From Caldilineaceae bacterium bin5 (GTDB taxonomy: Bacteria; Chloroflexota; Anaerolineae; Caldilineales; Caldilineaceae), in NCBI GenBank assembly GCA_002238445.1, contig MPML01000005.1:62001-126000 (forward strand): 64,000 bases of DNA, read 5' to 3'. Positions 53,984 through 63,172 of the stretch are shown in pieces. The first letter of the stretch is position 1; each line of letters begins with the position of its first letter. Below the pieces are notes generated by a model. That model saw only the letters and a list, made by a program, of their open reading frames with translations. It had not been told where the DNA came from and did not search any database. Made by a program: the position numbers and the translations under genes.

Positions 53984-56083
53984 CTACTCTTCGTAGAAGT
54001 ATACTTCCGGATAGGTCATTGCGCCGGGCATGCCAAGGACACCAGGGCCATGCCAACCGCCGAGCGGAAGGTCATCGCGAGTTGGCACGTTATGAATCAT
54101 GTTGCCGGCGACCACGATATTGGGTGGATCGGCGATGCCGCCCAAAAGGAAGGGACCTTCGTCGATGTGAATCTGGATGATCTGGAAGGTGAGTTCGTCG
54201 CGTTTGGCGACATCCACTTCGGCAATTGCCTGTTTGTAGAGCTCCCACATGCGATACATGGGATCGTCGACTGGGATTTCTTCACGCGGGGGCGTGCGGT
54301 CGCGTGGGTCCAGATCCAGCTCGGTGCCCTCTTTGGGCGTGCCCTCTGCGGCCATCCAAGCGCCGTATAGGGGAGCCCAGCGGCCACCGCTGCCGTAAGA
54401 CACAAGCCAGGCAGGGTAGGTCAAGACATCGGGACCGTCAGGTGCGCCGCCGCCATAGAGGCGAATGTCGTAGGTGGCGTTGGTTGTCATCACGCCGACT
54501 TGCGAGCCGGGAATCGAATTGACATAGGCGTTAAGGCCGACCGCTTTCCAATCCTCAACCATTAGCTCGGCCGTTTCGAGGAAGGCGGTATTGCCGGCCG
54601 GGAAGTCGATTCGGACTTCGAGAGGTGAGCCGTCGGGGAGATCGCGGAAGCCGTCGCCATCCTGGTCGGTGACGTCGATCTCGTCGAGGAGGCTGGCGGC
54701 CAGTTCAGGGTCATAGGTGACCGCGGATTCTCGCCATTCGACCAGAATCTCTTTACCTCTTTCCGAACGGTTGAACTGGACTGAGTTGGGGGACATGGTT
54801 CCGGTGCTGGCCTCCTCGCCTAAGCCGAGGAAGGTGATCTTACGGATACGCTCGCGGTCCATGGCGTGGGACAGGGCTCTACGGTACTGGACTGTGCGAA
54901 CGATTTCGCGTTTGCCGTCGTCGGGGTTGTTCCAGTTGACGCCCCAGGCGGGTGCGCCGCCGGCGCCGTTATCCCAGAGGAGAACGCGATAGTCGCCATT
55001 GGCCTCATTCTCCTTCAGGACTGCCAGATCGCGGAGGGAGAGATGGGGATGGGCATGAAAGTTTACGTCACCGTTGAAGATACGCAGCTTCAGCACTTCG
55101 GCATTCTCAGAGTAGATCACTTCCAGCTTGTCCAAATAGGGAAGCTGGTTGCCGGCGGTATCGACAACATAGTAGTAGGGATTGCGCTCCAGAATCAGGC
55201 GGTTGCCTGGCTCAAGCGTGACCGGCATCCAGGCATTCAATACGGGCCTGTCGGGGTTGATCCACCAGTCCTGCTTCTCGGTGAACTCCTCGTAGTCGGC
55301 AGCATCAGAGTAATCGGGATGGAACTGCTCCAGGTAGTGACGTGGGTACGGCCCGAAATTGCCTGAGATTCCGCCATTGACAAATGCGGCCAGCTCTCTC
55401 TCGATCAGGGGAGAGGGGGAAACGAAGGTGAAGCGAATCGAGTAGTCGTCGATCTTTTCGGCAGTCATGGGCTGGCCGCCAACGAGTGTCCAGGCCGGCA
55501 TTGCCATGGGATGTTCCGGGTTAGCTGCCATGTCCTCCCACCAGAAGAGGATGTCGTCTACAGTAAAGGGCTGGCCGTCGGACCACCTGGTCCCCTCTCG
55601 GAAGTAGAAGGTCCACTCAGTGGCGTCGGCGTTACTCTCCCAGGCTCTGGCCAGCCCTGGGCCGACGGCTGTGCCGCCCTCTTCCCAATGCAGCGGCGAA
55701 TGGCCGTACATATAGGCCGAAGTGGTGCGGAAATCGCTGCGGGTGGTGGTGCGCTTCAAAGTGCCACCATATTTGCCGATTTCGATCCAAGGAAGGTCGA
55801 TTACCAGCGGATCGTTGGGAATACGTTCTTCGAGGGGAGGCAGGTCGCCGGCGGCGACCATTTCGGCAAGCTGGGGCGCCTCGTTGGAGGACATCATTGC
55901 ACCGTCGGCGGAGGCATCATCGCTGTCATCCGCGGAGGCGGCTTCTTCAGCGGCAGCCGGTTCTTCCTCGGCAGCAGGCTCGTCGCCGGCACCGCAGGCC
56001 GCCAGCACCAGCATAAGCGCCAGCAGCAGTACCCACACCGCGTACGCGGGGCGGGTGGAAGGGCTAGTTTGGACTCGTGACAT
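53984..56083 (-). CDS. Peptide/oligosaccharide ABC transporter solute-binding lipoprotein (SBP_bac_5)
   Basis: ATG 56081-56083 is supported by AAAGGAG 7 nt upstream and by the signal peptide (AVWVLLLALMLVLAAC, lipid Cys30). This one uses the general secretory route, with no twin-arginine pair. A Glu/Ala-rich linker follows (EPAAEEEPAAAEEAA). The 699-aa length is large for the family. Family-5 blocks are WEEGGTAVGPGLARAWESNA, WTFYFREGTRWSDGQPF, and RALSHAMDRERIRKI. It feeds the permeases at 51571-53690. A sulfatase gene ends 75 bp upstream. Confidence 0.9.
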   Translation of the reverse strand: MSRVQTSPSTRPAYAVWVLLLALMLVLAACGAGDEPAAEEEPAAAEEAASADDSDDASADGAMMSSNEAPQLAEMVAAGDLPPLEERIPNDPLVIDLPWIEIGKYGGTLKRTTTRSDFRTTSAYMYGHSPLHWEEGGTAVGPGLARAWESNADATEWTFYFREGTRWSDGQPFTVDDILFWWEDMAANPEHPMAMPAWTLVGGQPMTAEKIDDYSIRFTFVSPSPLIERELAAFVNGGISGNFGPYPRHYLEQFHPDYSDAADYEEFTEKQDWWINPDRPVLNAWMPVTLEPGNRLILERNPYYYVVDTAGNQLPYLDKLEVIYSENAEVLKLRIFNGDVNFHAHPHLSLRDLAVLKENEANGDYRVLLWDNGAGGAPAWGVNWNNPDDGKREIVRTVQYRRALSHAMDRERIRKITFLGLGEEASTGTMSPNSVQFNRSERGKEILVEWRESAVTYDPELAASLLDEIDVTDQDGDGFRDLPDGSPLEVRIDFPAGNTAFLETAELMVEDWKAVGLNAYVNSIPGSQVGVMTTNATYDIRLYGGGAPDGPDVLTYPAWLVSYGSGGRWAPLYGAWMAAEGTPKEGTELDLDPRDRTPPREEIPVDDPMYRMWELYKQAIAEVDVAKRDELTFQIIQIHIDEGPFLLGGIADPPNIVVAGNMIHNVPTRDDLPLGGWHGPGVLGMPGAMTYPEVYFYEE

Positions 56084-56157
56084 CTGGGTTCTCCTTTGCA
56101 TGATGAATATGAGACTGAAGGGAAAAACAGGAGAGCCTATGATAGGTTCTCGCTTGC

Positions 56158-57612
56158 TTAATGGCGCACGTCCACATTGTGATACTCGGTATGATAGCCG
56201 GGCCAACTGGTGTTGCGTCGATCTGCTTCGGTATCCTTGGGGACGGGCAGCGTCACCCAGTTGCGGCCGGCCACTGCGGCTGACCCGCGTGCGTAGTGAC
56301 GTTCGATCAGTTCGGTCCGCAGTCGTTGAAGATGGGATGTGGCTTCGGCAGTGCCCGCGAGATTGCGCAGTTCGTGAGGATCGCTTTCGAGGTCGAAAAG
56401 TTGCTCGCTGCCGCCCTCAGGGAACCAGAGGTATTTCCAGCGGCCGTCGGTAATGGCGATATTTCCGGGCCGGTTGGAGCCACCCATCTGTGACTCCAGG
56501 TAGGGACGCGGCGCGATTTTGCCGCGGGCCAGGGCGACAAGGTCGACGCCGTCAACATCTTGCGGAGGTGTTCCGCCGGCGGCTGCTACTGCGGTCGGCA
56601 GAATGTCGGCCAGGGTGACCAGGGAACGGTTGCACGTACCATGTTGGCGGTTGTCCCAGGGTTGCGGCATGCGCAAGGCAAACGGGACGTGGGCAGAGGG
56701 TTCGTGGAAGAAGCTCTTGGCGCCAGCGTGATGATCGCCAAGGTATTCGCCGTGATCTGACGTATAGATGATAAGTGTTTCGTTGAAGATTCCCATATCT
56801 TGCAAAGCGGCGAAGATGCGGCCCATATTGTAATCGATCTGGGTGATAACGCCGTAATAGGCTGCGCGGGCGGCGCGAATAATCTCAGGTGGCACGAGGT
56901 CGAAGGACTGTTTCTCGCGCGTCAGCCGGAAGGCGTAGGGCACGTGTTCGTCCTCGCTCCAGTCGCCGAAGACCGGTTGGGGGATGTCGCAGTCGAGATA
57001 CATGGAGTAGTAGGGTTCCGGCGGGTCTATCGGCGGATGAGGTTTGGAAAAGGAGCACCAGAGGAAGAAGGGGACTGTGGGATCACGGCGCTCGCGGATG
57101 AACTCTACACACTGTTCGGCAGTCCAGGAGGTGAGGGTCAAAGCCTCTGGCACGGTCGCCAAGCCGGGGTAGAGTTCATTCTGGCCGAGGCCGTGGTGCA
57201 TCGGTTGGACGTCGTAGCCGCGGCGCGCCATGTGGCGGTAGTAATCTTCCGGCAGGATCATTTCCTGAAAGCCGTGGCGGGCGCGCTGGGGGGTGAAGTG
57301 CATCTTGCCGATGGCGGCGGTCTGATAGCCCAGTTGGTTCATGCAGGTTGGGAGTGTGTTGCGGGCGCCCGTCAAGACGCGGGAGGACGGACCGTTTCCG
57401 GTCATTCCGTGCGTGGTGACGTATTTGCCGGTCATGATCGACATGCGCGAGGGCACGCAGATGGGGCAGTCGGCGTAGGCGGCGCTGAAGTTGACGCCTT
57501 CGCGCGTCAGATGATCGAAATGGGGGGTGCGCATGAAGGCGGGGGCAGCGTCGCCGGCGGAATCATGGCGCTGCTGGTCGGTGGTGATAAGTAAGATATG
57601 AGGGCGGTCCAT
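56158..57612 (-). CDS. Sulfatase (type I, formylglycine-dependent)
   Basis: I chose ATG 57610-57612, which begins the protein at the metal-binding MDRPHILLITTDQQRHDS. The 484-aa enzyme has the nucleophile Cys52 in CPICVPSRMSIMTGKYVTTH, matching the CxPSR signature, and the second metal motif IIYTSDHGEYLGDHH. ATIGKMHF-type spacing (AAIGKMHFTPQRARHGFQEM) is typical. It is distinct from the duplicated pair at 40-44 kb and lacks their acidic insertion. No signal peptide is seen. It lies upstream of a Dpp-type transporter and may be co-transcribed with it. Confidence 0.92.
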   Translation of the reverse strand: MDRPHILLITTDQQRHDSAGDAAPAFMRTPHFDHLTREGVNFSAAYADCPICVPSRMSIMTGKYVTTHGMTGNGPSSRVLTGARNTLPTCMNQLGYQTAAIGKMHFTPQRARHGFQEMILPEDYYRHMARRGYDVQPMHHGLGQNELYPGLATVPEALTLTSWTAEQCVEFIRERRDPTVPFFLWCSFSKPHPPIDPPEPYYSMYLDCDIPQPVFGDWSEDEHVPYAFRLTREKQSFDLVPPEIIRAARAAYYGVITQIDYNMGRIFAALQDMGIFNETLIIYTSDHGEYLGDHHAGAKSFFHEPSAHVPFALRMPQPWDNRQHGTCNRSLVTLADILPTAVAAAGGTPPQDVDGVDLVALARGKIAPRPYLESQMGGSNRPGNIAITDGRWKYLWFPEGGSEQLFDLESDPHELRNLAGTAEATSHLQRLRTELIERHYARGSAAVAGRNWVTLPVPKDTEADRRNTSWPGYHTEYHNVDVRH

Positions 57613-57863
57613 GTGGCTTTGGTCCTGATGAAATGAGAATTTGTTTCGCTTCCAGGAATTGCAATGTGGATCGGAAGCCGCCAACAGGAAGACTTAGGCG
57701 CCGTATAGAGGTTTAAGGTATTCACTGCCTTGCAAGCGAGAGGTAGACAGGTTTGTCTAATCTCCGTCCCAAACGGTCGCCTAACTGCTCTATGACTACT
57801 CTGTCCGTGGAAACCCCGGTCACGCTGCCAGGATAATTCTTCGGCTTCTCGGGGAAAGTTGGC

Positions 57864-58500
57864 TTACATTAGTTTTACGCATACGGGTGTCGGCACGTGG
57901 GCGGAATGGCCTGTCGCAACGAGATCGCATGATGCGGGGTCGAGCCTCAATGTCACGACGTTGTCAGTGTCCTGGTTGGCTGCCAGCGGAGACTCACCGC
58001 CTGGGCTGATCGCGAAGTGCCTGTGTGTTTTGCCCTACGTGCTCTGATGGCCGACACACGTCAGCAGCCCATCGGCCTGATCGATGGCGTATGTCACGAT
58101 ACTGTCATGTCCGCGATTAGAGCCATAAAGAAACTTTCCAGAGGGAGAGATCTGCGCTTCGGCGCAGGTGCTTGATCCTCCGAAGTCATCCGGAGGCGTC
58201 GAAAGTGGCTGGATTTCAAATAGGCTTCGCTCGTCACTGTCGTATCGAAAACCCGCCATCGTCGAATCGAGTTCGTTGACAGTATACAGATACCTGCGGG
58301 AGGGATCAAAGCCCGTAAGGATGGATTGGGTCCGTCTTCTGGCAAACTACATAGTTCCAGAGCGCCCGAGGTGACACATCCAGGCTGTACACATAGATGC
58401 CCTCCCCTTTCCCTTCGAGAAATTCTCCGGTTCCAAACAGGATCGATTCAGTGTATGTTCCGATGAAAGCCAGTCTTTGCTCTGAAAAGTGGTTCTCCTT
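57864..58500 (-). pseudogene. Decayed seven-bladed lactonase (6-phosphogluconolactonase-like)
   Basis: Pieces of a lactonase-family propeller appear in order but in several frames. The N-terminus FIGTYTESILFGTGEFLEGK is followed by GEGIYVYSLD. After at least two frameshifts comes FDPSRRYLYTVNELDSTMAG, then AQISPSGKFLYGSNRGHDSI and GLLTCVGHQST, followed by a TAG where the family has Gln. The same frame then continues GKTHRHFAISPGG, LAANQDTDNVVTLR and ends VPTPVCVKLM with TAA at 57864. Intact relatives are about 350 aa; here about 150 codons of the middle blades are missing. It is clearly a non-functional remnant. Confidence 0.85.
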
Positions 58501-58528
58501 CCAACGTCAGCGCCGGCAGCATGACGCT

Positions 58529-59458
58529 TCATGCTTCCACTATGCCAACACGCTCACCAATGTCTTTGATGTATCGGAGAGAAGCGATGTTCTCCCGATC
58601 AAATGCCTCGCTTGCTACCCATTCGGCAGGGAGATCGGAGACACTTCTGGCAACACCGGGCACATCCTCCAGTTCTATCGAGATCACGCCATCGAAGCCG
58701 ACGTCTTTGAGCGCTATCATCACGGCTTCCCAATCGATCTTTCCTTTTCCGGGCCGCCAGTGAACATTCGTCATTGCGTCATTGTCGGAAAAGTGGCAAT
58801 GGAAGATTCGATCACCCAGCTGATAGATGACCATATGGGGAATCTCACCTACGGGGAACAGGTGGCTGGGATCAAAATTCATCCCCAGTGAGTCCGACCC
58901 GACGTGTTCGATTAAACGCAGCATGGAGGCGGCGTTTGCCATGTACCGAAACGGATGCGGCTCAAGTGCGTACTTAATTCCCGCTTGCTCACATAGATTA
59001 CAGCACTGTCGCATGATGTCGACATAATCGAGCCAATTCTGTTGCCAATTCAGACCTGTGGGGATATCTACCTGGAATTTCTGCATGTGTGGAAGGTCGG
59101 TAATCCGCGGGAACTGAATGCCAAAGGGATGGACCGAAACGCTGTTAACTATCTCTGTTCCAAGCTCGACACCAACCTCGACCAGCTTCTTGAAATGTTC
59201 AACAGATTGTTCTCTTTCCCGCTTGTCCGGACTGGCCATTCCTGAAGGGGTTGAGACAAATTGGGATAGGACGAGGCCTTCGCTGTCAATAATGTTCCTG
59301 AGATCTTTGACAGTTTGCGGCGTGTAATATTCGTCGAGAATTTCACGCTTCCAGGCAATCAGCTCGACAGCGCTAAACCCCAGCTGTGCGATCCTCGAGA
59401 TTGCTTCATCGTAAGGGGTGTCCCATTTGAAAGGCCACACAGATGCACCGAACTTCAT
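58529..59458 (-). CDS. Sugar phosphate isomerase/epimerase (xylose isomerase-like TIM barrel)
   Basis: ATG 59456-59458 is chosen because the family's usual start (MKFGASVWPFKWDTPYDEAI) begins there. The 309-aa protein belongs to the AP-endonuclease-2/xylose-isomerase-like barrel family: LAQLGFSAVELIAW-type first helix (IAQLGFSAVELIAWKRE), CEQAGIKYALEPHPFRYM with a metal-ligand-type Glu, MNFDPSHLFPVGEIP with Asp-x-x-His, FHCHFSDND, and VISIELEDVPGV with the last Glu ligand. These are the expected metal ligands, so it is probably active on a sugar or sugar acid. It is downstream of a sugar ABC importer gene set. Confidence 0.87.
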   Translation of the reverse strand: MKFGASVWPFKWDTPYDEAISRIAQLGFSAVELIAWKREILDEYYTPQTVKDLRNIIDSEGLVLSQFVSTPSGMASPDKREREQSVEHFKKLVEVGVELGTEIVNSVSVHPFGIQFPRITDLPHMQKFQVDIPTGLNWQQNWLDYVDIMRQCCNLCEQAGIKYALEPHPFRYMANAASMLRLIEHVGSDSLGMNFDPSHLFPVGEIPHMVIYQLGDRIFHCHFSDNDAMTNVHWRPGKGKIDWEAVMIALKDVGFDGVISIELEDVPGVARSVSDLPAEWVASEAFDRENIASLRYIKDIGERVGIVEA

Positions 59459-59655
59459 GGTTTTGTCTCTCTTTCGGAAGGGGTCTGCGATTGTCCAGCA
59501 GAATGGGGAGCCAAAGCGCCAGTCAAGGAAAGCCGCGCACAAGTGGTCGTTTATGCCAGCCCTAGTATGGCTCAAGGGGGGGAAGGGAAAGCCACTGTGC
59601 GGTCATCATCGTGGTCACTAAGACAGAAGGCGACGGTTCCAGGTTTTTCAAGCCT

Positions 59656-59690
59656 CAGGTGACCGGCACTGGAAACGTGCCGGTCACCTG
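59656..59690 (-). promoter_or_regulatory. Perfect 14-bp hairpin behind the binding-protein gene
   Basis: CAGGTGACCGGCAC (59656-59669) and GTGCCGGTCACCTG (59677-59690) with a 7-nt loop, 13 nt after the stop codon of the binding-protein gene. It has no uridine tract on the minus strand. It separates the importer genes from the isomerase gene. Confidence 0.75.
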
Positions 59691-59703
59691 GAACTTTATT
59701 CTG

Positions 59704-61065
59704 CTAGGAGCTCGCTAGAATGGTATTAACTTTCTGGCAGAACTCAGCGACAGATTCGCTTACTGTTTGCACGTCATCGTAGACGCGTTCCAGCATTTCC
59801 AGGTTCTCCTTGGCGAGTTCCTGGTACTTGGGTATCAGCGGTACTGGTACGCCGACGTCAAGGTCTTGTAACTGCACCGTGAGCCAGGGAGTATCCTTGG
59901 TGTTCTCAGGGTCGTCCATCCAGCCCTTGATCGAGGGTAGGTAGCCGACATCGTCGCGGACAGCCCTCCAATCTTCAACCATGGTGTGGATGTAGGCCCA
60001 CGTCTCAGCGGGATGATCCGAGGCACTATTGACAAACAGCCCCCATCGCCAAAGTGGGGACGCTTTCTGCTTGAGTATGCCCTCTGACCACTGCGGGAAG
60101 GGAGCGACATCCCATCCGTCGTCTCCTTTGAATCCCCAGTCAGGGTTGGCCCGCTTGATGGCGGCTGGGTTGTAAGGGCCGGAGAGGTCCATGGACACAT
60201 ACCCTGCCCGGAATGGGTTGCCTGACACGCCAGGCACCTCAAAGCCCTGTAAGGACACCTGGTGGTTAACTGTCCAGTCAGTGTAATACTCGATGGCATC
60301 GATGGCGTCCTGGTTGTCGAGCGCGCAAGAGGTGTGTGTTTCATCCAGGTAGTCCACGCCAGCTTGGACGAGCATGCCATGCAGCCGTTTGAGGGGCCAC
60401 TCGGTGCCCGGTCCGTAGGACTGTTGGAAGCCTGGCTGGGTGATGTTGCCGACGTCATCGCTCTTGGTCAGCTTGAGGGCGAATTCTGTCACTTCTTCCC
60501 AGGTTTGCGGCGGCGAATCCGGGTCCAAATCGGCCTCGATGAAGTGCGCCCGATTGTAGTACAGCGACAGTGCATTCCATTCGAAGGGAACTGCGTACAG
60601 CTTGCCGTCCTGGACCAGCCCGTTCAAGCTGGAATCGATGAACAGATCCATCGCTTCCTGATCCGAGCCCACGCCAAATCCCTCTGGCGAGACAGGCGCA
60701 AGCCAGTTATTGGCGGACAGTTGTGCATAGTTCCAGCCGCCATTGTTAAATCCGTCCGGCCCCGTGCCAGCGGCCAAGGTCGTGAACAGCCGTGAATCGA
60801 GGTCCGCGGTTGTGACAGAGGAGTATTCGACCTCAACATTGGGGTTCATTTCCTGGAATTCTTCGGCTTTTCTTTGCGCGAATGCCACGACGGGGTCGTA
60901 GTTGTGTGTCCAGAAGGTCAGCGTGATCGACGGCTCTGCTGCTGGCATTTCGCCGGCTTGACTCTCCGCCGGCGCTGCGGCAGGCGCGCAGGCTTGCAGC
61001 ATAGCTGCTCCTGCTACCAGGCCAGACATCTTAAGAAACCTTCGTCGGGAAACTTTGTGACTCAT
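59704..61065 (-). CDS. ABC transporter solute-binding lipoprotein (sugar type)
   Basis: ATG 61063-61065 has GGAGG about 10 nt upstream. The 453-aa protein carries a twin-arginine signal (VSRRRFLKMS) and lipobox MLQAC (Cys26). The mature part is SBP_bac_1-like: ITLTFWTHNYDPVVAFAQRK, FNNGGWNYAQLSANNWL, VPFEWNALSLYYNRAHF, PQTWEEVTEFALKL, and FRAGYVSMDLSGPYNPA. It is the receptor of the third sugar-type importer, whose permeases lie upstream (61203-63039), so here the binding protein is encoded after them. Confidence 0.92.
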   Translation of the reverse strand: MSHKVSRRRFLKMSGLVAGAAMLQACAPAAAPAESQAGEMPAAEPSITLTFWTHNYDPVVAFAQRKAEEFQEMNPNVEVEYSSVTTADLDSRLFTTLAAGTGPDGFNNGGWNYAQLSANNWLAPVSPEGFGVGSDQEAMDLFIDSSLNGLVQDGKLYAVPFEWNALSLYYNRAHFIEADLDPDSPPQTWEEVTEFALKLTKSDDVGNITQPGFQQSYGPGTEWPLKRLHGMLVQAGVDYLDETHTSCALDNQDAIDAIEYYTDWTVNHQVSLQGFEVPGVSGNPFRAGYVSMDLSGPYNPAAIKRANPDWGFKGDDGWDVAPFPQWSEGILKQKASPLWRWGLFVNSASDHPAETWAYIHTMVEDWRAVRDDVGYLPSIKGWMDDPENTKDTPWLTVQLQDLDVGVPVPLIPKYQELAKENLEMLERVYDDVQTVSESVAEFCQKVNTILASS

Positions 61066-61202
61066 AGCTGACTTACCTCCTTGAATGCTACGGGAAACCA
61101 CAAGATGAAAGCACAACTGTGACCAAAGGTCACGAGTCTTGACATAGGAGCACTACATTCCATTGTGTTCGTTACGCCTCCTTTCTGTCCAGGGTTAGCT
61201 GA

Positions 61203-62108
61203 CTATCCCTTGATACCACTGAGGGACACTCCTTCTACGAACTCACGTTGGAAGATCAGGAAAACAAGGAACGTTGGCGCCATGCCAATCAGTGCGGCGG
61301 CCATCAGTTCATTGTAGTAAGTGATGTATTCCTGCGTAAAGGCGGCCAGGCCGAGGGGCACGGTAAGAAGATCCTGTCTGGTGATGACCAACAACGGCCA
61401 GACGTAGTCATCCCATGTGCTCATGAAAGTGAAGATGGCGAGCGTCACGAGTGCAGGTTTCGTCAGGGGCAGGACAATAGTCAAGAAAGTGCGAGGTTCA
61501 CTGGCTCCATCAATGCGAGCCGCATCGATCAACTCGCTGGGAACGCCCATCATAAACTGACGCAAGAGGAACACGCCGAACGCAGTTACCAGGCCAGGCA
61601 CAATCAAAGCTATGAGGTTGTTCAGCCAACCAAGCTGATAGACAACAATGTAGAGAGGAATGACGACGACGTAGAACGGGATCATCATCGTCGAAAGGAC
61701 CAGGGCGAAAAGCAGGTCACGGCCGCGATAGGTGAATTTAGCGAAACTGTATCCGGCCAATGCGCACAACAATACTCGTCCGGCTGTTACTGCGGCGGTG
61801 ACGATGACGCTATTGCGGAAGTAAAGGATCATTGGGACGCGCTGAAATGCCTTGACCAGGTTTTCCGGAAGTAGGAACTCGCCAGGGATAAGACGAAACT
61901 CTGGGATGATCGTCTCTTCGATAGGTTTAGACGCTGTGGAGACCATCCAAATGAGTGGGAGAAGCATGATGGCACTACCCAGGAGGAGGACCGCGTACAG
62001 AGCTGCCTTGCCCAATATCCCCCGGCCAGACGCTGCGGGTTTTTCTTGCCGGTCGACGGCGTTGGCGGCAGGCTCAGAATCCCTGTCAGCAGAAACGGCT
62101 GTACTCAA
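61203..62108 (-). CDS. Sugar ABC transporter permease, MalG type
   Basis: TTG start at 62106-62108 with AAGGAGG 6 nt upstream. The 301-aa protein has about six spans (AALYAVLLLGSAIMLLPLIW first) and an EAA loop SELIDAARIDGASEPRTFLT, then IVLPLTKPAL. It follows the partner permease gene by 40 bp and precedes the binding-protein gene. Confidence 0.92.
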   Translation of the reverse strand: MSTAVSADRDSEPAANAVDRQEKPAASGRGILGKAALYAVLLLGSAIMLLPLIWMVSTASKPIEETIIPEFRLIPGEFLLPENLVKAFQRVPMILYFRNSVIVTAAVTAGRVLLCALAGYSFAKFTYRGRDLLFALVLSTMMIPFYVVVIPLYIVVYQLGWLNNLIALIVPGLVTAFGVFLLRQFMMGVPSELIDAARIDGASEPRTFLTIVLPLTKPALVTLAIFTFMSTWDDYVWPLLVITRQDLLTVPLGLAAFTQEYITYYNELMAAALIGMAPTFLVFLIFQREFVEGVSLSGIKG

Positions 62109-62148
62109 GGTTGACCTCCTTCTGAGAGCTAAGGGCGATCACGAATCA

Positions 62149-63039
62149 TCATCCTACATCTGAGCGGAAAACCCGCAGTTGCAATAGGGTCAATGCCATT
62201 AAGATGACGAAAAGTATCATGGCCATGGCGCTAGCATAGCCCATTTTCAAGAAGAGAAACGCGTTTTCGTAGATCAGCATTGGCAACACGCGCGTGGCGC
62301 CATGCGGACCGCCCCGAGTCAGAAGATAGATGGGCGTGAAAACCTGGAAAGAGTTGATGATTGAGATGACCATGACAAACAGTGTTGCGGGCATTAGGAG
62401 GGGTAGGGTTATATGCCAGAATCGTTGCCAACTGTTTGCCCCATCCACATCGGCGGCTTCGTAGAATACACGCGAGATGTTCTGCAGACCGGCAAGGAAT
62501 AGGACCATGTAGTAGCCCATGCTTTTCCAGAGACTAAGGACGATGATGGCCAACAGCGCGTATTGTGAATCTTCGAGAAGCTTGATCCCTGGCTGTCCGA
62601 AGAAGCGCATGATATGGGCGTTCAGACCAAATGAGCGATGAAATATCAGGTACCAGACCATGGACGCCACAACCCAAGAGACGACTACCGGAGTGAAGAA
62701 GATGGTGCGAAAAACGCCTCGCATTCTCATCTCCTGGTTGAACAGAAGAGCCAGCGCCAGAGCGATCGCCCACATGATCGGGTTCAGCCCAACGGCGTAG
62801 ATGGCGGTGGTCCTGAGGGAGCGGAGGAACTCCGGGTCCCTCACAAACATCGTTATATAGTTGTCTAAGCCGATAAATTCGGGCGTCCCTGACAGCGACC
62901 AAGAAGTGAAGCCGATGTAGAGGGCATTGAGAACCGGGTAGACGCTAAAAACGATGAGTAGTAAGAGAGCTGGGACAGCGAATGCAAAGCCCCACACGTT
63001 TTGATAGAAAACAGGGCTTCGCCTGCGGACTCGTAGCAC
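62149..63039 (-). CDS. Sugar ABC transporter permease, MalF type
   Basis: GTG start at 63037-63039 with GGAGG 6 nt upstream. The 296-aa permease has spans such as FAFAVPALLLLIVFSVYPVL and an EAA loop RVFYEAADVDGANSWQRFWH, then ITLPLLMPAT. It forms the channel with the next gene's product. No ATPase gene is present. Confidence 0.92.
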   Translation of the reverse strand: MLRVRRRSPVFYQNVWGFAFAVPALLLLIVFSVYPVLNALYIGFTSWSLSGTPEFIGLDNYITMFVRDPEFLRSLRTTAIYAVGLNPIMWAIALALALLFNQEMRMRGVFRTIFFTPVVVSWVVASMVWYLIFHRSFGLNAHIMRFFGQPGIKLLEDSQYALLAIIVLSLWKSMGYYMVLFLAGLQNISRVFYEAADVDGANSWQRFWHITLPLLMPATLFVMVISIINSFQVFTPIYLLTRGGPHGATRVLPMLIYENAFLFLKMGYASAMAMILFVILMALTLLQLRVFRSDVG

Positions 63040-63172
63040 GCCACACCTCCTTTCCGTTTTGCGTGAACAACATGTGCGCAGTAGCGCTTATCTGCTTTGT
63101 TACGATAGAGGCAAAGCTTCTTTATGGTCACGCAGGAATCTGACGACCACTGCCTCAACTCTTGACGAACTA

